Positions 55,401 through 57,558 of a stretch of 57,558 nt of DNA are shown in pieces. Position 1 is the stretch's first letter. Each line of letters opens with the position of its first letter. The notes beneath the pieces are model-generated. The model was not told the origin of the DNA and did not search any database. It saw only the letters and a program-made list of their open reading frames with translations. The DNA lies in assembly GCA_964606405.1 (NCBI GenBank), contig CAZSGH010000018.1, positions 1-57,558 of the forward strand. The letters are read 5' to 3'. The stretch is from GCA-002282575 sp964606405 (lineage in GTDB: Bacteria > Pseudomonadota > Gammaproteobacteria > Thiomicrospirales > Thiomicrospiraceae). A program made the translations under genes and the position numbers.

Positions 55401-57558
55401 GCAGGTATCTTACAGTCAGCAACCAGTATTGGCATTGCCCAAGGTGGTAATGACACGATCACTTTGGGTGCGGGTACATCGACAACAGATGGTAATCAAG
55501 TTGTTGTCGGTGGTTTTGGTGCAGACACGATCGTTGTACAGTCAATTAAAGGAACCGCTGCGGCTCCGATGGAACGCGAAGTGGCGGGTGATAACGCCAG
55601 CGCTAATTTCGATACGAATGGCAATCTTACTTCTTTTAGTAGCTTAGATTCTGATGCATCGACAGGCGGTGCGGATAGCATCACGGTTAGTATCTCTGGT
55701 GATAATACTGGTGTTGATCTGACTGACTATAACGTCGTTGCAGGTGGCATGTCTGGCGATACGATTAGCGTTTTAGGTGCAACACCGAGTAGTGATGTTG
55801 TGTCGGGTGATAACCTCGACTATCGTCGTGGTTTTGATGCAAGTGGCGTCCGACAGCACTTGTTTGCGGGCGTAACGCAAGCAACATCGGGCGGTGATGA
55901 TAGTATTCGTGTGGGTCAGGGCGATAAGATTTTGTTCGGTGGTGCAGGTAGCGATACGATCAGTAGCAGTACTGTTGCGGGCGATCGTAATATTGCATTT
56001 GGTGATTCGGGTAATGCTATTTTTGACGCGACAGCGACGGGAGCATTAACGCAATTGTTGACGACAACTGAAACGGTTGGCGGCAATGATCGCTTAAGTA
56101 TCGGAGCGGGTACAGACTACGTTTTCGGTGGTTTGGGCAATGATGCGCTCACCATTAATGCGTCTGATACAGCAACACGTATTGTGGTAGGTGATAACGG
56201 TCAAGTCAATTTTGATGCTGGCGTGGCAAGCTTAGTACAAACGACGGGTAGTGATAGTGTCGATGCTTCAACGGTTGTTGATACTTTCGCCTTGCCAAGT
56301 ACTGGTGCGAACTTTGTGCTCGGTGGACCAGGGTTGGATTTAGGTAGTGGCGGTGTTGGTAGTCAACATCGTGTTTTGCCTGGTAGCGGTTCGATTAATC
56401 TGAGCACGAAAGTCATTAGTGTGGTGGTGTTGGGCGATAACACCGATTTAGGTATTTTGTATAACGGTACTTACAAATCAGGTGTTTCTGATGCTATTGA
56501 TCGTGCTGGTACTGACTTTGTGGTTGCGCCATCTGCAGGTGGTGGATCTGGGTCTGGTGGTACTTCGGGCGGCTCTACAAATACGATTACTTTGGTTACC
56601 AAAGGTACAGGTAGTGTTACCGAAGACACGACGAATAGTGTGTCTGGACGTATTGCTTATCCTGCCTTAGAAGGTGGTTTGGCCAGCTTTAATCCAACAA
56701 CGAATAGTCAACAAGGCGTTTATGGTTATCTGACGATGGGCGAAGATGGTTCTTGGGCGTATCGTTTGGGTGAGACTGCGGTAATTGGTACGGTTGATGC
56801 GACTGTTAATGCACGTGTGCAAGCACTTAAAAATGGCGAGGTCAAAACCGAAGTCTTTACTGTACGCACGACAGATGGCAGTAGCACCACAGTAACCATT
56901 ACAGTAAATGGTAAGACGGATGCACCTCAAGCAGCTACGGGTTTAGTGCAAGAGGATACAGCCTTAACAGCTAGTGGTTCAATGGTTGATACAGGTACAA
57001 ATATTCGTGCTGTTTATGTGCCGATTACCACTCAGACGGGAACCTATGGTAATTTTAGTGTTACGAATTCTGGTGCATGGTCATACGTATTGAACAACGC
57101 AGCAGCGAATGTACAGGCACTTAAAGCAACTGATACTGTAACCGATGCTTTCACGGTAACTACGGTTGATGGTAGTACAGCAACGATAACCATGAGTATT
57201 ACGGGTAAGAATGATGTCGCAACGATTTCAGGAACGAACACAGGCTCAGTAACTGAAAACAATGCAACAACGACAGCGACAGGAAGCTTAAGCGTCAGTG
57301 ATGCAGACACAGGTGACAATCTTGTCGTCGCACAAACGGATGCGAATGGTACCTATGGCACCTTTAGTATTAACGCTAATGGTGCATGGACTTACACGTT
57401 AGACAACACTCGTTCAGGGGTTCAAGCATTGCCAGCTGGTACGCAAGTAACGGACACCTTCACAGTAGCGTCTGCCGATGGAACTGACACAGAGACAGTA
57501 ACAGTCACCATTACCGGCAGTAACGATGTTGCCACGCTGAGCAGTGATAGCAAAGCAC
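37401..57558 (+). CDS. Giant LEPR/DUF4347-RTX-VCBS secreted protein, 3' end beyond the window
   Basis: The frame is open for 6,719 complete codons and leaves the window; in-frame reading was checked at several points (near 40,260, 44,280, 46,299, 51,240, 54,300 and the last bases). It begins MKKTMKLTAQAKNK after AGGAGA, carries LEPRMMLSG (residues 54-62) and a DUF4347 domain (about 119-285; IFVDAAVEDKNTLIAQAL, VHIISHAEPESVDLGS, ILFYGCSLTA, GGNWTLETQTG). Residues 290-4600 are a long beta-rich region with several repeat types. RTX repeats, tandem GDN units and VCBS repeats follow to the window edge. Such proteins are type I secreted adhesins or surface-retained filaments. The adjacent AMIN-TolC supports that route. 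Cysteine is rare. The C-terminal secretion signal, exporter ATPase and adaptor should lie downstream. Confidence 0.92.
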   Translation, partial: MKKTMKLTAQAKNKTLSPTGLRNWGGLLGRALAKHKNTKAVVTQRPRRLVAEQLEPRMMLSGEAMVLPPNQQQQDKTGVIDLSAAAAASMVQSAANAQISAAVNAPAVTSKVTNQVVNELIFVDAAVEDKNTLIAQALSGRDAAKAELIVLDSKTDGVEQITSWIKQYQNIEAVHIISHAEPESVDLGSAHLTTTTLSQYASDLAQWSNSLSDKADILFYGCSLTASDAGQSLITQIATLTGADVTASNDATGSAALGGNWTLETQTGAIEAQLLFNQQTNYSGLLADYTFASASVRSALLDTLGRLDATGNAALQDAVVNAELPGMATKSVNSLIGVAAASGSTTSLFDLQSQASTYFTTNGSSSTLVGLLAYLNANGTLQAKLDTINGSSVNWITGDYNATTNQVTLTLNFAKTKTDTSVAFALTPTLSQGGSVTTALTGVDVTSNISINLVAGINTTPTLASSYVKVNDLTLTATITDPSSYVGGDFTMQAGANFAIVDSNNTDQQGIITTTEFTDIANSKAIVATSTSINKVTSNSFTLTLNGVAYALNFDASTTTSNTSRTDLVSDLQAILTATSVTGALSPTYTHLGQLVTVSDNAGVLTLTMHAAVTTASLALDNDVNNKLATVLGFADTASMTTQKIVASSTSTFVVTDTEVFTLVLNGESYSLGFNTATTYTNSNRSDLVADLQAILTNQAVSANGILAYLGFSNLGQVVTFSDDAGKLTLTVNPAIVNASLTLTNAATNKLATELGFSNTALTNSIVMTAPVAEINGHFNLSGISQASAFGSAVLGVEGKLVNGVLTPVYFYDANISNATVKSNLAALFAGASNLGAQVDALDKLGVTLPFADVSLLQLMKTSDGRSLGDLLSFSHYKDGSRSNVLTDYLTSAGSNATYSGLLNQIRDYLMGQGVYSTLESMFPTGYANDPLVVNGGGLTTSTGALTFAVNLDLAREFLQQLTFGDELKALGLSFLPGQGVPLVANMTANLSYALSDATSSSSTKTISVSNFTVGVKNASADNSLHADTALGALNAHLDGTLEFDTGTIALSSVNATVDQITAVRYMDILGTNTYVGVIDVSTATPTVRAHADFDVTGNVFGTSFYSIAGNHNPHITMDWGTTPTDRSVDGAAINWSAVKSTTPSLSATNFTNLSALSSLTATNLTGMLADVTTWLNDLRDSGQFDGLLPFTNVSTGTVLDFSQGLTDFYNASLQSPQQSIFASSAISPVLSQNAAFDIQFKRTGDTRATLVTITILASETTSFTHINQLAQLVNQKITAAMNGVLSGKLAADGSSITQTTAAAAQIQVISEGGTSQNGWVSNERQQIDLHASSGTFTLTLDGKTTTALSVTSSAAEIQHALETLDSVGRANVVVTGDARHWMVTFTGALSGQNMATLVANMSGATAGGLVEVSADSQKRDTATGKISGRLVLSQTTYGTFDEFKVSPAAGASVVNVTTGSSTVDAVQRIYVVNGAGGSFTLSGTKADGETAFSAVVNWPSSGTLSSAIQTALNTALGTTGVTVALNQTVVVNQGVQVFDVTFTGTGATHTAFELMEVNSDALQMKPAAQIATLTLAQGSVIGGSVTSEVQRVTFSNISGTNQFSIGFVYGGKTYETNPITYSATAATLATNIQSALRATFQQILGSGYDDAVVTVAAVSGKDGSFDVTFADVLSGINMPQMVVNGSQLAYTVSANAYNNLSALGFNKGGNDQQAYSRLGFNSYQSLIDLFQQSISNQLTSGSFSVNPRYDVATKSMMFDVKLGNNNQTDSASLALPASAGDVSGLSTNTLLDITHSANFTGTIGFDFSKMQAFSLRASGSYYGEMAASQADPKLGIDVGLGLFIPVPASFDLVVDGKSYTGFSVQNSTSSYLEGSALVNALNASLTAKTTTASDPLAVRGFTNLGQAFKFESFTNTAGKQALRFVVQASVGEVKFANVSDSFKTVAAGSLGFATWNTPIYPAPKAVNLTTNGFVASASDTTLTSTTADAEFTLTLDKEVYTLKLLKASTTGNADRAALVADLNTLLTSKAVVASGVMAGKGFANLGDILSFSSDSTTGQLMLLVKTTANAKIDKAELAITAASSNPLSTQLGFSAGTVSVTKGDLASGILSANASFQVVLDNGSPVTVTVARDTGNTSINDLIADINAALTTASISSKVKAALTNNRLELQVVDASVSRLQVLMSNENNTAMRELGLTPTQSAQSASAAMFIQNASISGSYVGQVHGQSDSANTETVTAVVGMLGVNAGQVSITTGDYQGGFSVKLRNGLTDSTITDVRIDFEDIANAALSQVSLLGMGSDFTTTSTKLLTAKPDSASGILDRDVGLTVTITPVATGTPILLDVVVRASDTTSNTTVANLATDIDTAIKAALHAKSPSVTAYDSTTFVTADASGVLSFAAPTSTTLAVAARSLANEYMTTLTPLDATLANATTPKAILTLSSVSVVAPTGMTPPSVSGSVTMTETKVSERLSGQDISNVTVTLPSFGDLDLFKSLTWSDMAVDFSQLSGILGDLASMGAYGELGRDLPVVGTSVNALFDVSTQLTAIQNSLVEATAVALTDIPDLLKTVFGTTTAISLAYDSGSNSLLFNVPWTIAIDQTTQLKQILADEGLMSLLSSSDKTLLSGLLGNLDSISDGDGSALLRMIGSLTFNLAFGIDLAPTVSGGGANTHLGKVYLLDHTKNATSSFTDDTGTYATLTLTASATGMGFDSSVGVTTLRVQGGSASIDVSGGLSLDADNTTAVARTYLTDFSAVTAIATDTTATVIASDASFTLALDGESYTVSIAASDTTANTLRSHLVTDVQNALNAISLNSAIGNKFYQAGAVTKLGDIVKVSTDANGQLMLLMTSNVKTGSISVVNTNTAHSVLGFNSRSFVNNTTTFANNGFDVVFDGTAAVKLPMSLVVSDSLAQLALEELDGFRNPLDLGIMELDWRNLGDSFAKMGGESSKTVINTADASHSTISIQVTQAAVPPAPTGGTAGAGDVTPEGAPVDKDIDSSLSAINVNPYGNLSGGSGTTTPTASNATTTVALTGPSTQPVSTGFDISLIAPDVEYWLTALNNLVAGVTGDGCAVTDITKAKPVNGPLLFLLRDPTIIVNTVDTILENVEKGLDAFTSVLSLPIIGDQLSDALDFVSGLRKDLTKSLQDALASAVGTYGGLDNALRMFMFDALTTDSNSDGIVTSTEILSNPFLNFIRDYNNDGFVTPDDVVVEYLASGKQPGIDPRIANYLGISQTTLIDGSNTNVGQNYDKYGNVQTPNEYKSLTLPSVLPGQRTAWVTSGTNTAYASLTGSGPYTVNLASLPADTCGSFILGFTVDGQDYQTAQINSGDSADKVRQYLINAFTTVDPNVIIDTSKIGVTKATDGSSYTITLTAGILGASVTNPALVLDRTSYIGTAGSVVLDSSFRDIIDDMVGTLNGVAGAIQSLAGMVTTPVVDANNSGSNYDEILTKFADFALAVASGTNTYTYDDLLSDTFGAGVIAASADHVIKNFEVTGAGGATTPRDFMEYNVAQFKADLLARAEQIAAQVAINQSTAVQFRMNLGQTYVPALDLSFDIGVPGLNLSMDGGIQLELNWDLYLGFGVDINDGFYLVTNMPGHAGIGEITNAADAKGYSSTRDFAAEIAHSTTAVDLIDYSQVDGHIANLWLIGKPTFEAAVEELQVSVDVTLKPGTGNTPAKLNGELLVLNATLEDNWDGFIRDNDTGFWGDSNAKFKYGSNAGETVAENTSVALRGDELLGGVSVSDKLIDIINNATSSNLVTQAKALKTSLTGSLTDQKTLSEIIAGSSGALKTSAEALLALVRAEGSRTRLTAHFSIDIKDKGPKLLGIQLPSILSDGRLTYSEFRSSQFKDLVKFEWDAQAQINLHAKLGISLGGSGYLPAILGDFHLYWKDNNQPWYKNVVNDLLTGGYSKLFKENPSIWFSDIELDMGTFFTNFLQPIVKPIQDITDPIMPVIDAITTPIPGLSDIMGRDFSAIDLAVFMSKLFGGDARVDFVVAMVRLLEIIDQLPADAQNYFIPVAKTFILNGAVNRQFNLSALQLPDINLIPPSLLSASVVDPFTLQVMDPYYTSVSLGSIGGTFSSLFENKVSDYLTAHHFTVVSGMIKTAAGTDVGLLSDLVTAFKSNLSLSVAIDLPRLKFKGLNLGELLGITPWTWADKFEWTGVSFSTDWPDLNLPSLTPIDWKALLGLPWFDFTWPTIDWPNVIDVTGGTFTIVPPKIIWPNDIKPSTQLALNDIPAVTWSHPGSAWININLPNITLKIPDIIMPSIDFPDWSFSLPDIDWTFGLDIDVDLPGSVTVTPTQGAQNFMNAMKKPGNALTFPILDDPTGTVLNLLMGKPADLMLFHPQKLQVKVGFRQTFPVYPPLFVGIGGEIKLQADLTIGFDTYGIGQFMNSHNVIDIFEGFYVSDNIRNGVDNPEVTLTTKLYAFAELNGGIIRGGVEGGIKMVGTLDLCDPNKDNKLRPSEIFSAIQDDPLDLVSLNLRGSAYIKAYLDIFAIFDYVTVFEYTFMDITLFEWSHNPCDKQPILASMDGTVLTFHTGSTVGAIDGNAAINKQASDRQYRDVTDGNESYTLTNEGGVKITAILPNGQTYYKSFSGVTQIRGYGGAGNDTLDASAINVPVYFVAGGGNDILKGGSAADVLIGSDTGNATLYGNGGDDKLIARGGTTIMMGGDGTDTYRFIGDWGTAHISDNSSTDAVGANVLDFTAQTKGITLDDLELKAFQTLATGNSVDWMTSTTIDRVKGGTGADVLDFSGREANITATLTGVNQGWVVDSQTGKAQSGLSALGTQATDTRLTHQGFKFENIESVIGTQGSDVFRIQNAAYVTGGLYGDTATGLHHDATTGNENANARNTIDFSEYTSNIKINEENLSSFGAGKNITIRGFHNIFGGSGSDELTGDGRNNLIVGNGGADILSGQAGNDLLVADNFFTYANESTSATGKTVSDYLSLEGAGVAGGHGNDGRTWLWKAKTLENKNISGSGNQTLKGGSGNDVLLGALGNDTFNIGNTGEGNDTIMADLGRLQIDFFFNAALFAETLSGSGADTIYLGSGSNLVLAGGGNDTVSAIDKQSSTNIVLTDNGKVKFRTGTTTVGSTTKLTFAVADGKNHQLEYVEASVSSGGDDAVNLVSGNAIVVGGAGADNIAISAIASTGANWRLVAGDHARIDFDVNGGMTSFKSLDTLATTGGMDTIRIGDGADAVTRNLGSNYIIGGMGSDTIYVSAHMGTSTIVRGQATSQDVIVADNGEITRSTSVASATPNLMLKVLSTQTNLGGNDTVITGNGGKVIVAGYGDDTVNALNGINLVFGDSAQIDYDATANNGTLRSAKSIDIALGGVDTVTLSDGYKVVSGGFGADNVVINATIAASAIGLVRNTSGKLEGVTGIAADSSAGDTKGRTGRYIAGDNAQFTFDATGGLTDMVTLDTIAATGGNDSVRISTGADANTVNLGANYVMGGMGDDTILVSANFDSNGRLIQGEAVSQDVILGDNGDLHRTESTTTNLSTDNVVTNNYMLQVVSSVTDKGGNDTVYTGNGGKTIVGGFGSDTIGALDGVNLVFGDNAQIDYDSVAKNGILRAAMATDLVIGAADTITLREGYKLVNGGIGGDTITINATTTPEATGIATASGYLQGVTGVASVSGVDATEAKGRTGRFVTGDNASFTFDTKGGLTDMVTSDQISATGGADTITLGKKDTTADLGYQVVFGGMAADTITVQSGSVSQDIIFGDNAELKRKVQGYSTIYANSTVMASGGDDVIKTGSGDKIVVGGFGADTIVANTVAASGLVNRSIVLGDSGNLSYDLGGAGKLQKIESTALSNGGNDLVTLGDGDITFVGGYGRDVLSVNSTQTAFRVVAGDNAQFLFSGTATVADQAASLTSALTLDQTSTTGDGDRLTIGQSGSISGEMGKVIALGGMGADTITISGATADAVMVGDNGQVLRASGVTGVLLSVASLLPDQGAGDTLSTTSGSHVIVGGMGGDTILSGKGAGVTFGDSARISYSTAGILQSATSIGIAQGGNDTITLGAGTSTTDGNQVVVGGFGADTIVVQSIKGTAAAPMEREVAGDNASANFDTNGNLTSFSSLDSDASTGGADSITVSISGDNTGVDLTDYNVVAGGMSGDTISVLGATPSSDVVSGDNLDYRRGFDASGVRQHLFAGVTQATSGGDDSIRVGQGDKILFGGAGSDTISSSTVAGDRNIAFGDSGNAIFDATATGALTQLLTTTETVGGNDRLSIGAGTDYVFGGLGNDALTINASDTATRIVVGDNGQVNFDAGVASLVQTTGSDSVDASTVVDTFALPSTGANFVLGGPGLDLGSGGVGSQHRVLPGSGSINLSTKVISVVVLGDNTDLGILYNGTYKSGVSDAIDRAGTDFVVAPSAGGGSGSGGTSGGSTNTITLVTKGTGSVTEDTTNSVSGRIAYPALEGGLASFNPTTNSQQGVYGYLTMGEDGSWAYRLGETAVIGTVDATVNARVQALKNGEVKTEVFTVRTTDGSSTTVTITVNGKTDAPQAATGLVQEDTALTASGSMVDTGTNIRAVYVPITTQTGTYGNFSVTNSGAWSYVLNNAAANVQALKATDTVTDAFTVTTVDGSTATITMSITGKNDVATISGTNTGSVTENNATTTATGSLSVSDADTGDNLVVAQTDANGTYGTFSINANGAWTYTLDNTRSGVQALPAGTQVTDTFTVASADGTDTETVTVTITGSNDVATLSSDSKA
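37560..38255 (+). other. LEPR motif and DUF4347 domain of the giant protein
   Basis: Coding sub-region for residues 54-285. QRPRRLVAEQLEPRMMLSG is a form of the LEPR-x-LL motif that opens many giant type I secreted proteins. DUF4347 follows, with alternating strands and helices and a conserved FYGCSL. DUF4347 is a caspase-like fold in some predictions, but function is not established. No classical signal peptide precedes it, consistent with type I rather than Sec export. Confidence 0.85.
39018..46020 (+). repeat. Scattered protein repeat M1 (four copies of about 105 residues)
   Basis: Copies lie near 39018-39315, 39375-39683, 43368-43690 and 45711-46020. The shared pattern is F-T-L-x-L-(D/N)-G-x-x-Y, then a stretch with N-x-x-R-x-x-L-V-x-D-(L/V)-Q-x-x-L, then L-G-(Q/D)-(I/V)-V-x-x-S-(D/T)-x-x-G-x-L-x-L, ending L-G-F. 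The first two are adjacent and most alike (both with RTDLV or RSDLV...DLQAILT). The later ones diverge, which suggests an old repeat with one recent duplication. Confidence 0.7.
41394..42450 (+). repeat. Protein repeat M2 (three copies, FTL...G-K-T...IQ-x-A-L type)
   Basis: Copies near 41394-41640, 41833-42080 and 42170-42450. The pattern is F-x-(L/I)-x-x-x-G-x-T...(S/A)-A-A-x-I-Q-x-A-L, a short strand, then V-T-F-x-x-x-L-x-G-x-N-M. This module is well known in giant bacterial surface proteins. It differs from M1 and occupies one block. Confidence 0.65.
46923..47027 (+). other. Paired EF-hand-like (dockerin-type) Ca2+ loops
   Basis: Two 12-residue loops in frame: DSNSDGIVTSTE (46923-46958, residues 3175-3186) and DYNNDGFVTPDD (46992-47027). 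Ligand positions 1, 3, 5 and 12 are acidic or Asn as required, and Gly is at position 6. They sit between a helix (LDNALRMFMFDAL) and another (VVVEYLAS), as in EF-hands. Confidence 0.7.
49795..50285 (+). other. Trp-Pro/Ile-Asp-Trp-rich segment of the giant protein
   Basis: About 160 residues with recurring short units: WTWADKFEW, STDWPDLNLPSLTPIDW, LPWFDFTWPTIDWPNV, IIWPNDIKP, LPNITLKIPDIIMPSIDFPDW, LPDIDWTFGLDIDVDLPGS. The rest of the protein has few tryptophans, so this stretch is compositionally distinct. It precedes the EF-hand-like loop DPNKDNKLRPSE (50766-50801) and the RTX region. Confidence 0.7.
51220..52650 (+). repeat. RTX (hemolysin-type Ca2+-binding) repeat region
   Basis: Classical nonapeptides GGxGxDxLx are visible: YGGAGNDTL, AGGGNDILKGGSAADVLIG, GNGGDDKLIARGG, GGSGSDELTGDGRNNLIVGNGGADILSGQAGNDLLV, GGSGNDVLLGALGNDTF and LAGGGNDTVSA. 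They bind Ca2+ and fold only outside the cell, where calcium is high, which is the reason RTX proteins use type I secretion. Interrupting segments, for example around 51,480-51,830, carry more ordinary sequence. Confidence 0.88.
52790..56450 (+). repeat. Tandem GDN/RTX-like units of about 74 residues (about 17 copies)
   Basis: Each unit reads roughly GGxDTIxxGxG...VVGGxGADTI......IVxGDNAxIxFDxxGxL. The GD(N/S/H) motif recurs near 52888, 53131, 53322, 53610, 53857, 54072, 54363, 54572, 54772, 54960, 55192, 55371, 55590, 55809, 56002, 56191 and 56430, an average of about 220 bp apart. Three-unit blocks near 53322 and 54072 are exactly 750 bp apart and very alike, pointing to a recent duplication. 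Confidence 0.82.
56590..57558 (+). repeat. VCBS repeats of the giant protein, continuing past the window
   Basis: Three copies near 56607-56925, 56946-57220 and 57225-57530, with a fourth starting at the edge. Signature parts are GSVTEDTTNSVSGRIAY, GTYGNFSVTNSGAWSYVLNN and TDAFTVTTVDGSTATITMSITGKND. They are preceded by a Gly/Ser linker (AGGGSGSGGTSGGS). VCBS repeats are common in type I secreted adhesins of Vibrio, Shewanella, Bradyrhizobium and relatives. Confidence 0.88.

Overview
The window is about 57.6 kb of chromosome from a bacterium that looks gammaproteobacterial. The evidence is a conserved mltD-gloB-yafS-like-rnhA-dnaQ block, an Hda-type DnaA regulator, RarA/CrcB/SerS, a Yej-type peptide importer and initiator tRNA features, at a moderate, slightly AT-leaning base composition. 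No gene fixes the genus. Giant LEPR/DUF4347 proteins are, from memory, common in sulfur-oxidising, methanotrophic and other environmental proteobacteria, so such a host is likely but not shown.

Layout. 1-5.2 kb: rarA-crcB, serS, a tRNA-Ser(TGA)/tRNA-fMet pair with a clear sigma70 promoter and a terminator, and an RhlE-type RNA helicase. 5.2-9.4 kb: an hda-like gene, then two secreted thioredoxin-fold proteins, a TolC-family outer-membrane protein, a very short HlyD-like adaptor and an unknown 99-residue protein, with no inner-membrane pump. 9.5-19.1 kb: an ABM-domain protein, fabI (opposite strand), a DUF45 metallopeptidase overlapping a Yej-like substrate-binding protein and two permeases, an inverted DUF4010/MgtC-like membrane protein, and the double-ATPase subunit of the importer. 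19.2-22.5 kb: a PAS/GAF/GGDEF/EAL protein broken by an apparent one-base frameshift in a homopolymer. 22.5-26.8 kb: the mltD-gloB-methyltransferase-rnhA-dnaQ block. 27-34 kb: an FKBP prolyl isomerase, a 40-residue membrane peptide, an S49 peptidase, uvrC, a MotA plus two MotB-like proteins (one lacking the ion-binding Asp), and pgsA.

34.4-57.6 kb: a 976-residue TolC protein with an N-terminal AMIN-like region, then an uninterrupted reading frame of at least 6,719 codons that leaves the window open. The giant product has an LEPR motif and DUF4347 at its N-terminus, a long beta-rich middle with several scattered repeat families and EF-hand-like loops, an RTX region, about 17 tandem 'GDN' units and VCBS repeats. 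It reads as a type I secreted giant surface or retention protein with a dedicated outer-membrane exit channel just upstream. The ABC exporter and adaptor are not in the window.

The gaps between genes are filled with two families of palindromic elements. Family A (about 140 bp plus short versions, about 10 copies) and family B (three copies of the same 65-bp length) are both described below. A third, single-copy hairpin-rich element lies after uvrC. No CRISPR array, insertion sequence with transposase, or prophage gene was seen.
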